A stretch of DNA of 64,000 bases, taken from NCBI RefSeq assembly GCF_019649055.1, contig NW_026570343.1, positions 328,427-392,426 of the forward strand. Reading direction: 5' to 3'. Below, piece by piece: positions 1 to 11,851 of this stretch. The position numbers and the translations under genes are program-made. The notes under the pieces are model-generated. The model was not told the DNA's origin and ran no database searches. It saw nothing but the letters and a program-made list of their open reading frames with translations. This DNA is from Paramacrobiotus metropolitanus (Eukaryota; Tardigrada; Eutardigrada; Parachela; Macrobiotidae). Within the stretch, counting starts at the first letter, position 1. The number at the start of each line of letters is the position of its first letter.

Positions 1-2
1 AA

Positions 3-428
3 TCATCGGCGGCTCTTCTCGAAGAGAGAAATATTCGCCAAGTGTTTATTCCTGTGGCTATGACAGGGTACCATCAGCCTCTAGACGTCGGTGTTAACAA
101 GCCATTTAAGCAATATTATCAGGACGAATACCGATATTGGCGAAAGCAGCACCACGAAACTACGAAGTCGGGGTATCTGAAAAATCCTACCCGTCAGGAT
201 ATCCTAAATTTCGTATCCGTGGCATGGGAAAAGGTGAAACCAGAAACTATTATTAATTCCTTTGCTGCAGCAAAAATAATCGAAAAGCCTGAGAACAAAC
301 CGAACGATGAAAACATGGACCCAACCGAGACAGCTGGCCCTAACGATGAAAGTTCTCTCGATATGAGTTGTCAGTTAAATTTAGACGAATCTGGTGATTT
401 GGAGTTCAGTGATGGGAATAATTTGTAA
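3..428 (+). CDS. pogo/Tigger-like DDE transposase, C-terminal part (runs off window edge)
   Basis: The frame is open from the first bases of the window, so the gene is truncated by the window edge. The residues QPLDVGVNKPFK are typical of the C-terminal end of DDE_1 domains in the pogo/Tigger/jerky transposases, where this stretch follows the last catalytic acidic residue. After about residue 90 the protein becomes acidic and rich in Asn, Asp and Ser, and it ends at TAA 426-428. An AATAAA-like signal (ccaataaaaaaa) lies about 20 bases after the stop. In these transposons such a protein would cut and paste its own element. Without the upstream part I cannot tell whether the catalytic triad is intact, or whether this is a domesticated host gene. 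Family assignment is fairly secure; activity is unknown. Confidence 0.72.
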   Translation, partial: SSAALLEERNIRQVFIPVAMTGYHQPLDVGVNKPFKQYYQDEYRYWRKQHHETTKSGYLKNPTRQDILNFVSVAWEKVKPETIINSFAAAKIIEKPENKPNDENMDPTETAGPNDESSLDMSCQLNLDESGDLEFSDGNNL

Positions 429-3321
429 AATAATTTTGTGGATATCCAATAAAAAAACATTTGATTTAAATTTTACAGTAAGGTTTGCGAGATGGTCGAA
501 AGTTAATGGGGCCAACCTGGCATGCGCATTTTCGATGCTTAGCAAACGCAGGTGAACGAATTTGAACGTAGCTGCGCGCCCCGGGTGCTTGCAAGCAGAC
601 CTAGGGCAATTTCGTGTCCCTTAAACTTGTGAAAATACAGTAAAATTAAGCTGGTGGTTGTGTGCCGAAAACAGAATTTTACTTTGTCTTCTTGCGATTT
701 TACCGCTGGGGATAAATATGTACAGAGATGATTCTGAATAAAAACTTGTTTCGTCGTACTTCCTTAATGATATGTATTTTTTAAATTCATTTTTAAATGG
801 GAAAAAGTGTTACGGGTCTAGTTGTTTAACCCAGTGTAGGAATACAAGTCAGTTGGGTACTGCCTGACTGAATACATTGCAAATCAGTGTTGAGTCGTGC
901 GCGAAAGGGATCGAATGTCAATAGATTACTAGATATAGAAGTATATATACATGTACTTACGAGTAGTACCACTGCCGGGACACTTACCTTAATTGTCTTT
1001 CGGCGAAATTGTAGTTTCAGCACCGGATACTTATCTTTACAATCCTTTTTTTAAATGTGGTGTCTCAGTCGTTTTTCAGGAAAATCTACATGTAGCCCGC
1101 ATGATTTCATTCGTGAGCAATTTCGCCCGTCAAAAATGCTCACAAGCACTTTCGCCCGTCAAATATGCTCACACCGTGAACCGTGAACATGTTAACATTC
1201 TTGCCGGCTACATGCGTGTTATTGCCTTCGTCAGTATTTCCGCCAACTTAGCTTATTCTTTTTGCTGATCAGGGCTCGTATGCCGCACATAATCCTGGGA
1301 ATTCTCTGATAACTCTGCTAATTTGAAGTGTTTTTCCAGATGTCTTGTCCGTGTCCGCACCGAAAATTTGCTGACTGTGAAATTGCATACTTCGAACACT
1401 TGTCCATGTGCCTGTAACTGTAAGTACGCTGAACGGGTGATGGAATTTTGGTCCCTGTCAGCGATAAAAACAGTGGCAGTCCTGTAATTCCTACCATTCC
1501 TTTATCTGCTCACAGTGATTCTCCCGAATGTTCGGCTCCCAACAAGCAGTAACCGCCTGACGGTGGGCGCGTGGTCTACTATAAGATTCCAGAAATCGAA
1601 TTATTTTATTGCTGATAGTTTCCAGCAATCCATCACACATTTGCCGAATCTTCTGTTTAGGGTAGAGTGTTTAACTTGAGAACTATCCTACTCAGCAAAG
1701 TCTTAGTGCGGACTCGGATACAGCTTTAGGAAAAACATTTCAAGTTGGCGGGGTTAGCAGAAAGTCCCTAGATTATCTACGGCAAGCGTTTCCTATTAAG
1801 CGTTTCCTACTCTAGTAAACGAGGCGTTTACTGGCTAGTTCGCTGAAAGTGTTGAGGATGGCACAACACGGGTCTGGCAACACGGCAAACAAAGCGCGCT
1901 GCATTCGATAGACATTGTAGAACCAAGCATTTTACTTGGCTTAAGGCCATGGCTAGTTCGGCTTTATTCATAACAGGCCATTTTGCAGAAGTAAGGCGCT
2001 TTACAGATTGAAGACTGCTCTATCCGATGGTAAAAACATTGAAGTGATAAAATTCCAGGGTTATGAAATATAATTTTTTTAAGTTAGCTGCCTAAACTGA
2101 GTAACGATGCTAGCAGTGACTGGCCCGGCTCACCATTACGAACGCATATGCAAGTTAGCGCACCTGCGATGAAATCAATGGAGAGCACAGAATCGGGATA
2201 CGCATCTTTTGTTATACTGCCAGCCATAAACTAGAGCACTGGTCAGCGGAATCAAAGCAAACACCGAAAGACAATAGATTCTGATCACACTCAAGTGTGG
2301 TAAGAAGCGGGCAATGGCTGTCTGGATAGTCACTATGGTTTGATATATGTGGTGGGCTGAAACAGTCAACATGCCAATGAGTGATATAAACTTGCATGAA
2401 CTTTCGAAGGCTACCGTTCAAATTGCACCAGATAAAGTTTGAAAACTAACTCCTAATTCAGGCGATCTAACATAATTTTTAAACTTGATGCATTGGGTGT
2501 GGAAATACCTTAGAAGTATTATTAGAAGTATTATTAGAACGGTCGTTATTACGTATAAGCAAAATGTTGTGTTTGACTGCTATGTCAGCCTATGTGTAAC
2601 CAGTTTATTTATCATCGGTGTTAACAACGAACGGCCACGAGATTCCGTACACTCCCCCGGAAGTTCAACCGGCCGACACCGAGCCTTCGGAAAAATCAAT
2701 TTCGTTTCTCTGGGATGCCAATGGGCGCAAATAAATGAAATAACTGTGTAGGCCATTCTGTAATTGCCATAAGACTACCTTTTCGGGGTCGAACCGCTAA
2801 CAAACGCATCAACATCGATAAGTATTTTTTTGCGGTAACAATAGAGTGCATTGCATGGCAACGAAAACGATTAGAAAGAAAGACGTAGAAAGGCCAATGG
2901 CGAATTGAGAATTATTACAAGAATCAGGCCATGACAGTTTCGATGCCAATCTTCTTATCTGGTAACGCGGCTATCGGGTGACAATCTACGGGCGTCACCA
3001 TATGGTTCCATCTTGTCTAACTTGCGGACAAGCGTTGCGCTGGCGGCACGGGATGTAGGGTCCATCAGGGATAGTCGCCACTGGTTCCATCGTGCACGGA
3101 TCAACTACAAAACACCCAAACTGTGCTTGATCACTTTCGCAAAATTACCGTATAAGGCACAACGGGCGTTGTGTTTCAAAACTGAATTTAAAAAAGTGAC
3201 TTAAGTGGTACGTAGTCAATTAAGCACAATTGTAGTTTTTTGTAATAAATTTAATTACAAACGTTATCAACCTAAACGCCGGAAAAGGTCGACAAATAAA
3301 AAGCGTTAGCTTGCGACGAAA
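429..3321. other. Gene-poor stretch with short repeats
   Basis: I see no coding region with family features here; the open frames are short and lack splice context. A 22-23-nt direct repeat (tttcgcccgtcaaa...gctcac) occurs at 1121-1143 and 1150-1171. Bases 1226-1400 resemble 3980-4160 (listed separately). The first 300 bases may belong to the end of the DDE transposon, but I could not identify a terminal inverted repeat. Confidence 0.5.
1226..1400 (+). repeat. Dispersed repeat, copy 1 (partner at 3980-4160)
   Basis: Shared blocks in the same order and orientation include cgtcagtatttcc / cgtcagcattttcc, ggaattctctg, gaagtgtttttcc, tcttgtccgtgtc / tcatgtccgtgtc, gcaccgaaa and ttgctgac. Divergence is substantial. 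The partner copy lies directly upstream of the secreted-protein gene at 3322-3870, so this copy may be left over from a duplicated gene upstream region or from a nonautonomous transposon. Confidence 0.6.
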
Positions 3322-3870
3322 TCAATTGTCATTATGGAAAACACGTGCTAAATAAAATCGCCTCTGAGAGAAAGGAAGTATCGGAGAGATGTGCGTACCT
3401 TGCCATATCGCGCCACAGGTATGGTAGCGATCCTTGGGGAGTTCCGTTTGGTTCACAGGTGATAGATGGAAGCGGTACGGCAGGACGTCGCGGATGGTAC
3501 GTTTATTCATCCAGGCCCAGTGATGGGCGAAACAGCATTGCGACTGCACAAAGTCACTGTCCGCGTATCCTGCCACGCAGTTACGGCAGTGAGGATCGCC
3601 GTCCACGGGACACCTCTTCTCCCCCGGCTTGAGTCTGTCATGTGGCAGATCATTAACTTTGAATAGGTCCATTATGTCCGGGTTGGCCAGGCCTATAGAG
3701 TCGTACTGTTTATCAGCGTTGCTTTTTCCGTCAGGAAAGGGTTCTTCGATGCGAATGAACTGCGGGATGCCGGCCGGCTGACCTGCAGGAATGGTGAACT
3801 TTACGTCGTCTCCGTTGGCCGCTGGAAACGAGAGCAGCGCAGTTAAACACAGTAACAAAACACCGAACAT
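3322..3870 (-). CDS. Secreted cysteine-containing protein, unrecognised family
   Basis: A 182-residue frame begins with a clear signal peptide (MFGVLLLCLTALLSFPAANG, cleavage predicted near residue 20). The mature part has a Cys-rich centre: Cys at RCPV, HCRNC and SQCC, then a later YHTCG. There is one N-glycosylation sequon, NQT. I do not recognise the family. A possible splice donor (GGCAAG|GTACGC) sits near residue 158, so the last 25 or so residues may be intron and further exons may lie to the left, although I saw none. The start is the first ATG of the frame, placed exactly before the signal peptide. The dispersed repeat at 3980-4160 lies in its upstream region. Confidence 0.6.
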   Translation of the reverse strand: MFGVLLLCLTALLSFPAANGDDVKFTIPAGQPAGIPQFIRIEEPFPDGKSNADKQYDSIGLANPDIMDLFKVNDLPHDRLKPGEKRCPVDGDPHCRNCVAGYADSDFVQSQCCFAHHWAWMNKRTIRDVLPYRFHLSPVNQTELPKDRYHTCGAIWQGTHISPILPFSQRRFYLARVFHNDN

Positions 3871-3979
3871 TTTTCTTAGAACACAAAACTATTAGTTAAC
3901 GAAGTGCTTCCTCCACAGCACGCTATTGAGAAAGAACATGCAGTGAGTGCTTTTTATAGCGCTGTCCTTGGCCGGTGTT

Positions 3980-4160
3980 GTACATTCGTCAGCATTTTCC
4001 ACGAACTAGCCGCCATCCGAGCCAGGCACCGTGACGGCACGTAATCCAGGAATTCTCTGGTAACACTGGGACCTGAAGTGTTTTTCCTACTGTCATGTCC
4101 GTGTCTGCACCGAAACTTTGCTGACTTCGGAAGTGCTTACGTGAACACTTGAGCGTAAGC
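3980..4160 (+). repeat. Dispersed repeat, copy 2 (partner at 1226-1400)
   Basis: This is the second copy of the repeat described at 1226-1400. It shares ggaattctctg, gaagtgtttttcc, catgtccgtgtc and gcaccgaaa in the same order. It lies 110 bases upstream of the ATG of the secreted-protein gene. Confidence 0.6.
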
Positions 4161-4872
4161 CCGTAAAATTGTTCAGTAGCTGGTGGGTTGTTTTGCCATA
4201 GGCAATGTATGGGCTTTAATAAATAAATTTCAGTTGCTGCGCGAAATATAGGCACAGTTAGGCAGACATAGCAGAATCAATACTTACTTGCCAAGAAAAT
4301 AAAAGTCCTTTTGCTTTTTTTATTGATAAATCGTGCGCCAAATCGCGCCTTAAACCAAAGAAATTAGCTATTTTTTAAAGAATGTCTAGCAATTTCCGCA
4401 GCAAAGACGCGTGTCATTTTGGCACAAAAATGCACTTTTTTTGTAAAATCTTCGCATGATAATATGGAATTGTTTCTGGCCCTTTAATCCCTCGCTGAAA
4501 TTTGTCATATTTCGATTATTATTAATGAAAGTCTTAGCAAGTCAGAGTAAATACGGTTGCTGGCTTAAAGTCCCGAGCAAAATTTGACGTTTGATGCAGG
4601 TTTTGGCCCGGCAGCATGCTTAATAAATCTAGCTGAAGCAGTTATAACCTTACTACATTTTCTTGTAAAACATTTTTAATAGTTTTTACCGCAATCTGTT
4701 AACCCTTTTTTGGCTTCTTGGTTCTTAGTGGCCCTTCAACTCCGGCGAGTTCACTGAATTCGCCAGTGTTTACGTATACGTACAATAAAAATTCCATGAT
4801 TTTATATGTACTCTCTGACAATGTCCAATATTCCACACCAAGGTGAAGCGCCGAGGAATATATGGAGATTTG
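4161..4872. other. Noncoding, AT-rich; nothing recognised
   Basis: There is no open frame with supporting features, no tRNA-like structure and no clear tandem repeat. Confidence 0.45.
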
Positions 4873-5180
4873 TTCCTATTGACGTAACCCCGGTGCGACC
4901 ACAATCTGGTCGATGCCGCAATTAGTATCCGGAAGTAAAGAAATAGTAGCCGAAATATGAGGATCGTAATTTAGCGGAGGCGTAATTTAGCGGAGGCTAG
5001 TTCAGCACGTATCTCTGGTCGTCGCTAGTCGATGATTCGATATCGCAGCTATATATCAACCTCGATTCTTCTGTATAATCGTTTATCTTTTCTACAGTAG
5101 TACGGTATTTACTACTGTATCTGTACTGATCACGAACGTTCCCTGGTATTTTGATATGCATACAATAACGCTTTTGTTTT
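4873..5180 (+). repeat. ~300-bp dispersed repeat, copy A (partner at 50832-51115)
   Basis: The stretch from tattgacgtaaccc to about ttgttttgatag matches 50832-51115 in the same orientation. Shared blocks include attagtatccggaagt, gaaatagtagcc, taatttagcggaggctagt, tcagcacgtatctc/gtggtcg and cgatattttgat-like segments. This copy has an internal duplication of taatttagcggaggc at 4969-4998. No coding capacity is visible. It is probably a nonautonomous transposon or a relic of an LTR or promoter. The partner lies between the guanylyl cyclase and the ZIP gene. Confidence 0.75.
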
Positions 5181-5506
5181 GATAGCTGTAAAGTGTAGTA
5201 AATAATACACCATATGAAAATGCTACAGCTGTCAAGAAATTCAGTTAGCGAATTTTAACTGCACAAAGACAAGGAGAAACCACACGATTATAAGAAGGAA
5301 GTTGCTGCCATTTTTGCTTGTCAAGAACGCTGTCTTCGATTGTTCGGCTTCTTATCCGTAGGACGCCTTTACGCATTCCGACATGGTTATTTATCACTAT
5401 CTGGTCACTTTTTAACGCCTTTCCGTATTTCCTCTCACAGCAGGTGTATATCAGTGCGCTTTTATATACCCGGATTTTCAAAGAAACTACTTTAAAAGAT
5501 ATTCAG

Positions 5507-5904
5507 TGCTGTTTACCGTGGTGGAGCAAGATGATATCGTTCCAACAAGCGTGGGGAAAGCGCAAGGAAGTGGCGAAGTCAAAAACAGCAATTTCTTACA
5601 TGGAACTCCAGCGTTATTTGGATGTTTTACGCTGTTCTGCAAACTTGAATACAGCATATATGGCAATTCACTGTTTGCAATTTACGGACTGGACCTGCTT
5701 GCAATTTGTGGATTTATTGCTGCGATTGTGGGTAATGAAGAAGCATTTCTTTTTGCGTACTTGGTGAATTATTTTAACGTGATGGTGATGGCTGGGTACA
5801 TCGGCTGCCTGGGACTGATGGCTGGAGTGCACAAAGCCATACAGTGCTACGAAACCTTCTGTAGAAGTATATCTATGTATATGTACAAATCAACAGACAT
5901 ATAA
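5507..5904 (+). CDS. Probable exon of a membrane protein, unrecognised
   Basis: This frame encodes about 132 residues and ends at TAA 5902-5904. It contains two hydrophobic stretches that look like membrane segments, around LFAIYGLDLLAICGFIAAIV and LVNYFNVMVMAGYIGCLGL, with a short loop between. There is no ATG at the left end. Instead a plausible splice acceptor (aaagatattcag) precedes the frame, so I read it as a terminal exon whose first exon lies to the left and was not found. I recognise no family. The overlapping +2 frame at 5318-5767 has no such features. Coding status is likely but not certain. Confidence 0.45.
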
Positions 5905-8900
5905 CTTAAAGGCTAAGGCTTTCGAGTTAAAAAGAAAGCTGTAGTAGAACATTAGCGAAAACCGCTTTATGGCTGTAATCGCGATTATAGTCCGAAGCGC
6001 TCGGTTTGGCGTTACATGAAGCTTTGGACCAGAAACAAACTGGCTCTGAGATGGCTGTCTTTCAGGTAAGCCACACTGTAATCTTTTTGGCTACTTAACT
6101 TTAGAATTTAAATTAGTATTGAAATTAAAATAACGGGTAAAAAACCTGGAAACATTTACGGCTCCATTTCTCGGTTTGGGATAGGTAGAATCCTATGTGG
6201 GCAACTTTGCAGCACTGGTTCGGGATCATCCTGTAGTATTCAAGGGTGTTGACCTTTTTCATGTTTGCCGCAATTTTCTTGCAGGGGTAAGCACGGTATT
6301 AACCACAAAAGAATCAAATATCTGTAGAAGTGCAAGTAGTCAAGTCAAACTAGTGATTACTGATGCCTAAACTACGGTGTTCTGTTAAAGACCGTTACCT
6401 TTATGATCTCGTCCACAATTGTGCTTAGCGAAATCTTAGATCGGACAGGAACCAACTCTAATTTGTCAATGAAGAACTGTAGTTGTGGCGGCCGCCATGT
6501 CAGTGCAATACCTGCTCCTCAATTTTTACAGGAAATTCATCCGGTTTTTAACTGACAGTTTGGACAGACAGCATCAGTATCTTTAGCTGAATTCGCGGCA
6601 GTAAGTTCTGAAGTCAGCGGCTATGGCCAATACTACGGGCAGGCATTGAATGAGCGCTTTTACAACTGCTATGCTTGTACCTTTTAAGCCGTTCATTGTA
6701 ATTTTCTCCCTAAAATTGTTAATTAATTAGATTTACATTGACCACAAAAACCATGTGACAGAATTTTTTAAGATGCTGATTCTGATCGCCCTGATTTCTT
6801 TAATTTAGTTTTGTTTCTTCTGTTCAGCGGTTGCGTCGTTACGGTTTTCGTAGTGGGAACTTCATCGATCAAAGTCCCTGATGCGTTAAGAGATTAATGA
6901 ATTTTAATTAATAAAAGCCAAGTTTCGCCCACTGCTCTACGTGCCACACGGTTTACAAGTTACGGTAGAGCATTCGCACGCAATATATGGTTAGTCGAGC
7001 GCCCACTGCGACCACAAGTGTTTACTTGAGCGTTAATGGGTTTTATCCGACGTCACAGTTCACAAACACAGCACAAGTTTCAGGCTCACAAAATTTCGTT
7101 TTAAGGGCGTAAGATTATGACTGTACAATTAATCACTACACAAGGTCTCATACGCTCTTTGGGCAAGCGAAGGCGGGATAAAAACGCTAAATTTCGATTT
7201 GAATGTAGCAAATAGCAATTAATAGTATCACAGCATGTTGGTATGCGATTCCGGAGGCTTCACGTGTCCAGTTTGCTAGCCCGAAAATCATCGTTATTAA
7301 TTTATGTCCTTGACAGCTGCAAGGTGTTCAAGTAATTTCATGTCTGTCTCTCTTTTTTTTTTAAACAAATTCAAACTGAGACTTCATTAAGAAAAGTTGA
7401 GTGTGTACGAATTAAGTGTCTCTTTGTCGTTTCTACGTCCTAGCTGCCCAGATATTATGGGCTACTTTCTATAGTTAACTTCTAATTCGAAGAGAAAGTT
7501 TTTTGCTGATTAAGAGCAAAGCATCCAAGATTAGCATCAACAAGATTAGGTCTTATTAGCAACAAAACATGCTTTTTTGATTTTAAATTTTAAAATAATA
7601 AAATAGAGCAGGAAATATATCATTACATAGATAAATGCAGATACTTCCAGTACCCTATTCAGAATACAGCAACATACAAGCCAGAAAAAATAAAAATTTC
7701 GAAAAAGAAAAAAAGTGAATCAAAAAAGTATCGTCATAGTTATATAATTTTTGATCAAGCACCAACCACGAGCTTTTTAATCCACATCAGTAGAGAGAGA
7801 AATGAATTCTCTATCGATTCCTGTATAATTTAAAATAGTGTAATGTGAGTGGAAATTCACCTTAAGAATTGTTGTACACAGTACTATAATTGTAGCATAG
7901 GATTATGGACATTGTTATATTATTGGAATGCTAACGTAAGCGCCACTATTTTGAACGTTCCGGATTTCACAAATTAGCCTCAAAAATTCCCTTTTTTTAC
8001 CATTAAAATTTTTTTCATCCTTTTGACAAATATACAGGTTCAGTTAATGTGTATGAAAATACTGTTAAGCACTCACTCAGAGAGCAAAAGGATGCGCCCG
8101 AGCTGTTTGCCAAATAAGACTGCTATTGAAAACACCTGGCACCATTCAGTTTCACTGGGCCCTGCGTGACCATTGTACGAGTATTCTTCCGTGGGTATTT
8201 ATAACCTACGAGCCTATGGCAGATGACCCTTCTTTCGAGTGAAGGCCATGATCGCGCAAAACGCTTTTGGTATCCCGTAACGAACATCTGTTATGCAACA
8301 GTCTCCAGAAACGCCCCGTTAAAATTGGAATTTAGAGGAGTCGGTTGGTGAAGCTTTAGAACGGCAGAGTTAGCTTTTTAAAATGGCGACTTCTCCATAC
8401 AGATTCTTAATAACTGCTTGGCTTGTCACTCAAACTGGAAAAAATACCGGTTTCCTTATGCCCGGGTTCGCAATAAGACGTTACAATATGTGTACACGCA
8501 GAACGATTGCAAACATCAATTTATAATATTACTCGTATTAACGCAACTGCGCCAATTTTTGCCAGGACTGTATCTGTACACTGGTTACGCGTATTTAACT
8601 ACTTGAGTAATAAGTTGGTAAGAGTGGTGTACAGTATTTGGCCGCTTTGCACTGTGGCACCGAAAGTGCGCGATGAAATTCAAAAGCGGTTGGTCTGTTT
8701 ACATTGAACGTGTGAGAGAATTATAGACCAAATACTGCTGGTTGTATGCATGATTAAATTAGCAAACAGATGCGCACTTGCACATCTACCTGCATTTTAT
8801 CGTTCAGTGAAAGCAAATCACTTGTAGTATGAATAAGAATTCGTTAAAACCCGACATTCCTTGCCTGACTTAAACTAATCAGTTGATAAATTTAGCAGCT

Positions 8901-9092
8901 GACTCACGGACTGAGTGTTATAGTTGTAATACTACTACCATACAGGTAATAAAAACACATTTTCTGCTAATTTTTTAAGTGAAATTAACGTCAACCAGTG
9001 GCCTCAGTTAATGCTTCGTAATTAGTATGGAAGTAACTGTTTTTGTGTTTTTTGCGGCTAACTAAAAGCTTCCTTTTGTGGACAGCAACAAG
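5905..9092. other. Long AT-rich intergenic stretch; nothing recognised
   Basis: Short open frames around 8.4-8.7 kb show no domain, signal peptide or consistent splice sites. I saw no tandem array, tRNA or transposon ends. Confidence 0.45.
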
Positions 9093-9542
9093 ATGGGCAA
9101 CAGCGGCAGCGTTCCTGCTGAACACGATAGTGATATCTATGGCGAGAAGTACTGCTCCAGTGGGAAGGATTACGAATTCGGGCATACATATATTTACTCA
9201 ATCGACTATTTTTCCGGATATACCGGATCCAGGAAAGTATGCCACCATTTTATAGCTGTGGAGCTTCCGAGTAACGAATTTGTCATTTACCAATGGAGAG
9301 TGGCGGGCAGAGATTACAGTTATTTCGTCACTAATCGGTTGAATGCTACCAAATGCAAATATGTTGGCTACTTTTCTGTACGAGAAGTGTGTAACGCTGT
9401 TGCTCATGTGGACGAAGAACACAAACACGAGAACGATCGTACAACGTTCGACTGCAATGATTTTGCAAATGAAGTGGCACAAATGCTTAGCGGTAATGAA
9501 TATGGTGTTTCATTTTGGTGCAGCGGCTGCACAAGAGCTTGA
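9093..9542 (+). CDS. MGNS-type paralogue 1; possible permuted-papain-fold (LRAT/PPPDE-like) protein
   Basis: Single-exon, 149 residues. I chose the ATG at 9093 because the paralogue at 11381 starts with the same context (aagatgggcaacagc). Residues 1-6, MGNSGS, fit the N-myristoylation pattern (Gly2, Ser6), suggesting membrane attachment. The body carries an HHFIAVE-like strand with a His pair, then VIYQWRVAGRDYSYFV, and near the C-terminus FDCNDFANEV. A His-bearing strand followed much later by a Cys in an N/D-C-x-x-F-A helix is the arrangement of permuted papain-fold enzymes (LRAT, PPPDE and NlpC/P60-like), which act as thiol hydrolases or acyltransferases. That fold call is inference. It is about 70% similar to its neighbour at 11.4 kb, which makes real coding status very likely. 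Confidence 0.75.
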   Translation: MGNSGSVPAEHDSDIYGEKYCSSGKDYEFGHTYIYSIDYFSGYTGSRKVCHHFIAVELPSNEFVIYQWRVAGRDYSYFVTNRLNATKCKYVGYFSVREVCNAVAHVDEEHKHENDRTTFDCNDFANEVAQMLSGNEYGVSFWCSGCTRA

Positions 9543-11380
9543 TCATTTCGGATGCCGAACGACTTGGGCACAAAGCTAAGAAAGATCGAATAAATGAATT
9601 TGAACAAAAAAAATGTAATTTCAGACGACAGAATGCTTAAAGGAAGTGACACGGTACAGGGTACCATTCGCATAGATGCACGAAAACTGCCCCTTTTGCG
9701 TGCTCTCAAACAATTTGTGCTTTGTTTATGACATTGGCCGTAGCCAGATGATTTGTATATCTGTACATAGACGTGAAAGTCGCTTGTGCGCGCACCATCC
9801 GGTCCGGGAATTACTGCTGTGAGAAAATTTCAAGATGTTTGAATGCCTTCCGGTGTAACAAAAGTCTCATTGTGGACCGATCCGTTTTAAATATTGCATA
9901 ATAATGCATTAATGCACATATGCATGAGGATAGTTTTACATCGAATCAAGGTTATAACATTTCTCTTAATTTTAAAAAAAGGACATTAAAATTTTAATAT
10001 TCATTTTAAAACTGAAAAAAATGATGCAGCTCTGCTTCGGTGTAAAAACAGTCTTCATACCTGTGTGCCCTAAAGTGAAAAATTTAAATACAGATCGGAA
10101 CCAAATGTTGGGCGTACAAACGGTATTTATGTCTATGAAAACAAGTCACCTGTCTACAGAATCATAAAACAAAACAAAAAAGTGTTCTGGAGTGCGCAAA
10201 GGTGAAATATTTCGTGCATGTATACGAATGTTGGACCATGTACCGCGTCACTTCCCTTAAATTTCTCCCATTTCACGAGCATGAAAACCGCTTTATGAAC
10301 GCAACAGCCTAAGTTTTTAACGATAAAATATAGTGATCAAAGCAGATAAAAGCGCAATAACATGTTTAAGCTGTTTAGAAAGTAATCAACCAATGCAAAT
10401 ACTTAATTAATTATAGAAATACAGAGTATGTACTGTAACTTTATTTAATAACAATATTTCAAACTTTACGGAGTTCCTCTTGCTGTAATGTGGCGAAAAC
10501 AATGCTTTTTACAGTTAAATTCAAAACTGATCAAATACAAATCTGACTTATACCAAAAGGAAACAAACAGGGTTTCCATCCATAAGTAGGTTGGCTAAGT
10601 TTAGATTGACTGCATTCCCCATCTATTCCCTTTGTCTTTTCGACCTTTGCTTTGTATTTGCCTTTACCTGTAAAACCGCGGAAACCATCACCGCTCGAAT
10701 TTACCTTTTGAAAAAGCCATGATAACAGCTCCTACCTTTGGTAAAAATCGTTTTTCGCTGGCAATAAGTCAAAGGCATAGTGAACCTGAAGAAATGCAGC
10801 CGGAAAAGCAAAGTAAAATAAATTTCACCGTCACGATTCTATAATGAACACAGGTCGTGACAGCCTGTGTTTTTGCCGTTTCACACAAACTCTCCGCAGT
10901 GAAATTAACCATCTGTTTATTTTTTCAGTGTTTACACTTATTGTGTGCTAGATAAAAGTTCTGCAGATTGTTTGCATTGATAAAACTGGCAAACAAACCG
11001 ACCCACCAGTTATTTGAACACTCTCTGAGAGCGAATCGCTTGTTCTAGGAACCAAAAGCGCATTTAAAACCGCTTTTCTTTGCTGTGTGAAGTCTAACAT
11101 AGATTAATCATTCTTCGAATTTAGTAGCTCGTCGAGTGGTAGATTTGGTAATAGCTTTAACACCTAGTTATACAGGAGCTTCGAAATTTTTTTTAATGAT
11201 TTGCTTATTTTCTAACAATTTACACAATACACGTTTTTTCTAATAATTCAACGAAAATCAGCTCAGCCAGTCGACCTCAGTTATTCCTCCACACAGTAAG
11301 TACTGGAGCGATAGCCATTTTGATGTTTTTTTATTGCGGTGGTTGAAAAGTTTACAATTGTGCAGATAAATTGTGGCAAG
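9543..11380. other. Spacer between the tandem paralogues
   Basis: AT-rich and noncoding as far as I can see. No open frame has convincing features, and no mobile-element ends were found. Confidence 0.45.
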
Positions 11381-11851
11381 ATGGGCAACAGCAGCAGCGA
11401 TGAAAACGGCACTGTCACGTTAGATATAAAGGGAGCACAAAGCAGGCCCGATAGTGCTATCTACGGCGAGAAATACACCGGTGGGAAGGACTACGAATCC
11501 GGGCACACATATATTTATTCGATCGACTATTTGTCTGGATATACTGGATCTCAAAAAGTGCGCCACCATTTTATAGTCGTGGAGGTTCCAAATAACGAAT
11601 TTGTCATTTACCAATGGAGAGTGGCGGGCAAAGATTACAGTTATTTCGTCACTAATCGGTTGAATGCCACTAAATGCAAATATATTGGCTACTTTTCTGT
11701 TCGAGAGGTTTGTAATACTGTTGCTCGGGTGGATGGTAAACACAAATACGAGCGCACAACGTTCGATTGCAATGATTTTGCAAACGAAGTGGCTCGCTTG
11801 CTTAACGGTAACGAATATGGTGTTTCATTGTGGTGCGGCGACTGCAGATAG
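11381..11851 (+). CDS. MGNS-type paralogue 2; possible permuted-papain-fold protein
   Basis: Single-exon, 156 residues, starting MGNSSS (a fitting N-myristoylation site). The first 30 residues differ from the upstream paralogue. From IYGEKY onward the two align almost without gaps, including HTYIYSIDY, NEFVIYQWRVAG, DYSYFVTNRLNATKCKY and TTFDCNDFANEVA. The conserved His pair before FIVVE and the Cys in DCNDFA are candidate catalytic residues if the fold guess is right. Most nucleotide differences are at silent or conservative positions, as expected for selection on the protein. The head-to-tail arrangement about 2.3 kb apart indicates a local tandem duplication. Function is unknown. Confidence 0.78.
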   Translation: MGNSSSDENGTVTLDIKGAQSRPDSAIYGEKYTGGKDYESGHTYIYSIDYLSGYTGSQKVRHHFIVVEVPNNEFVIYQWRVAGKDYSYFVTNRLNATKCKYIGYFSVREVCNTVARVDGKHKYERTTFDCNDFANEVARLLNGNEYGVSLWCGDCR

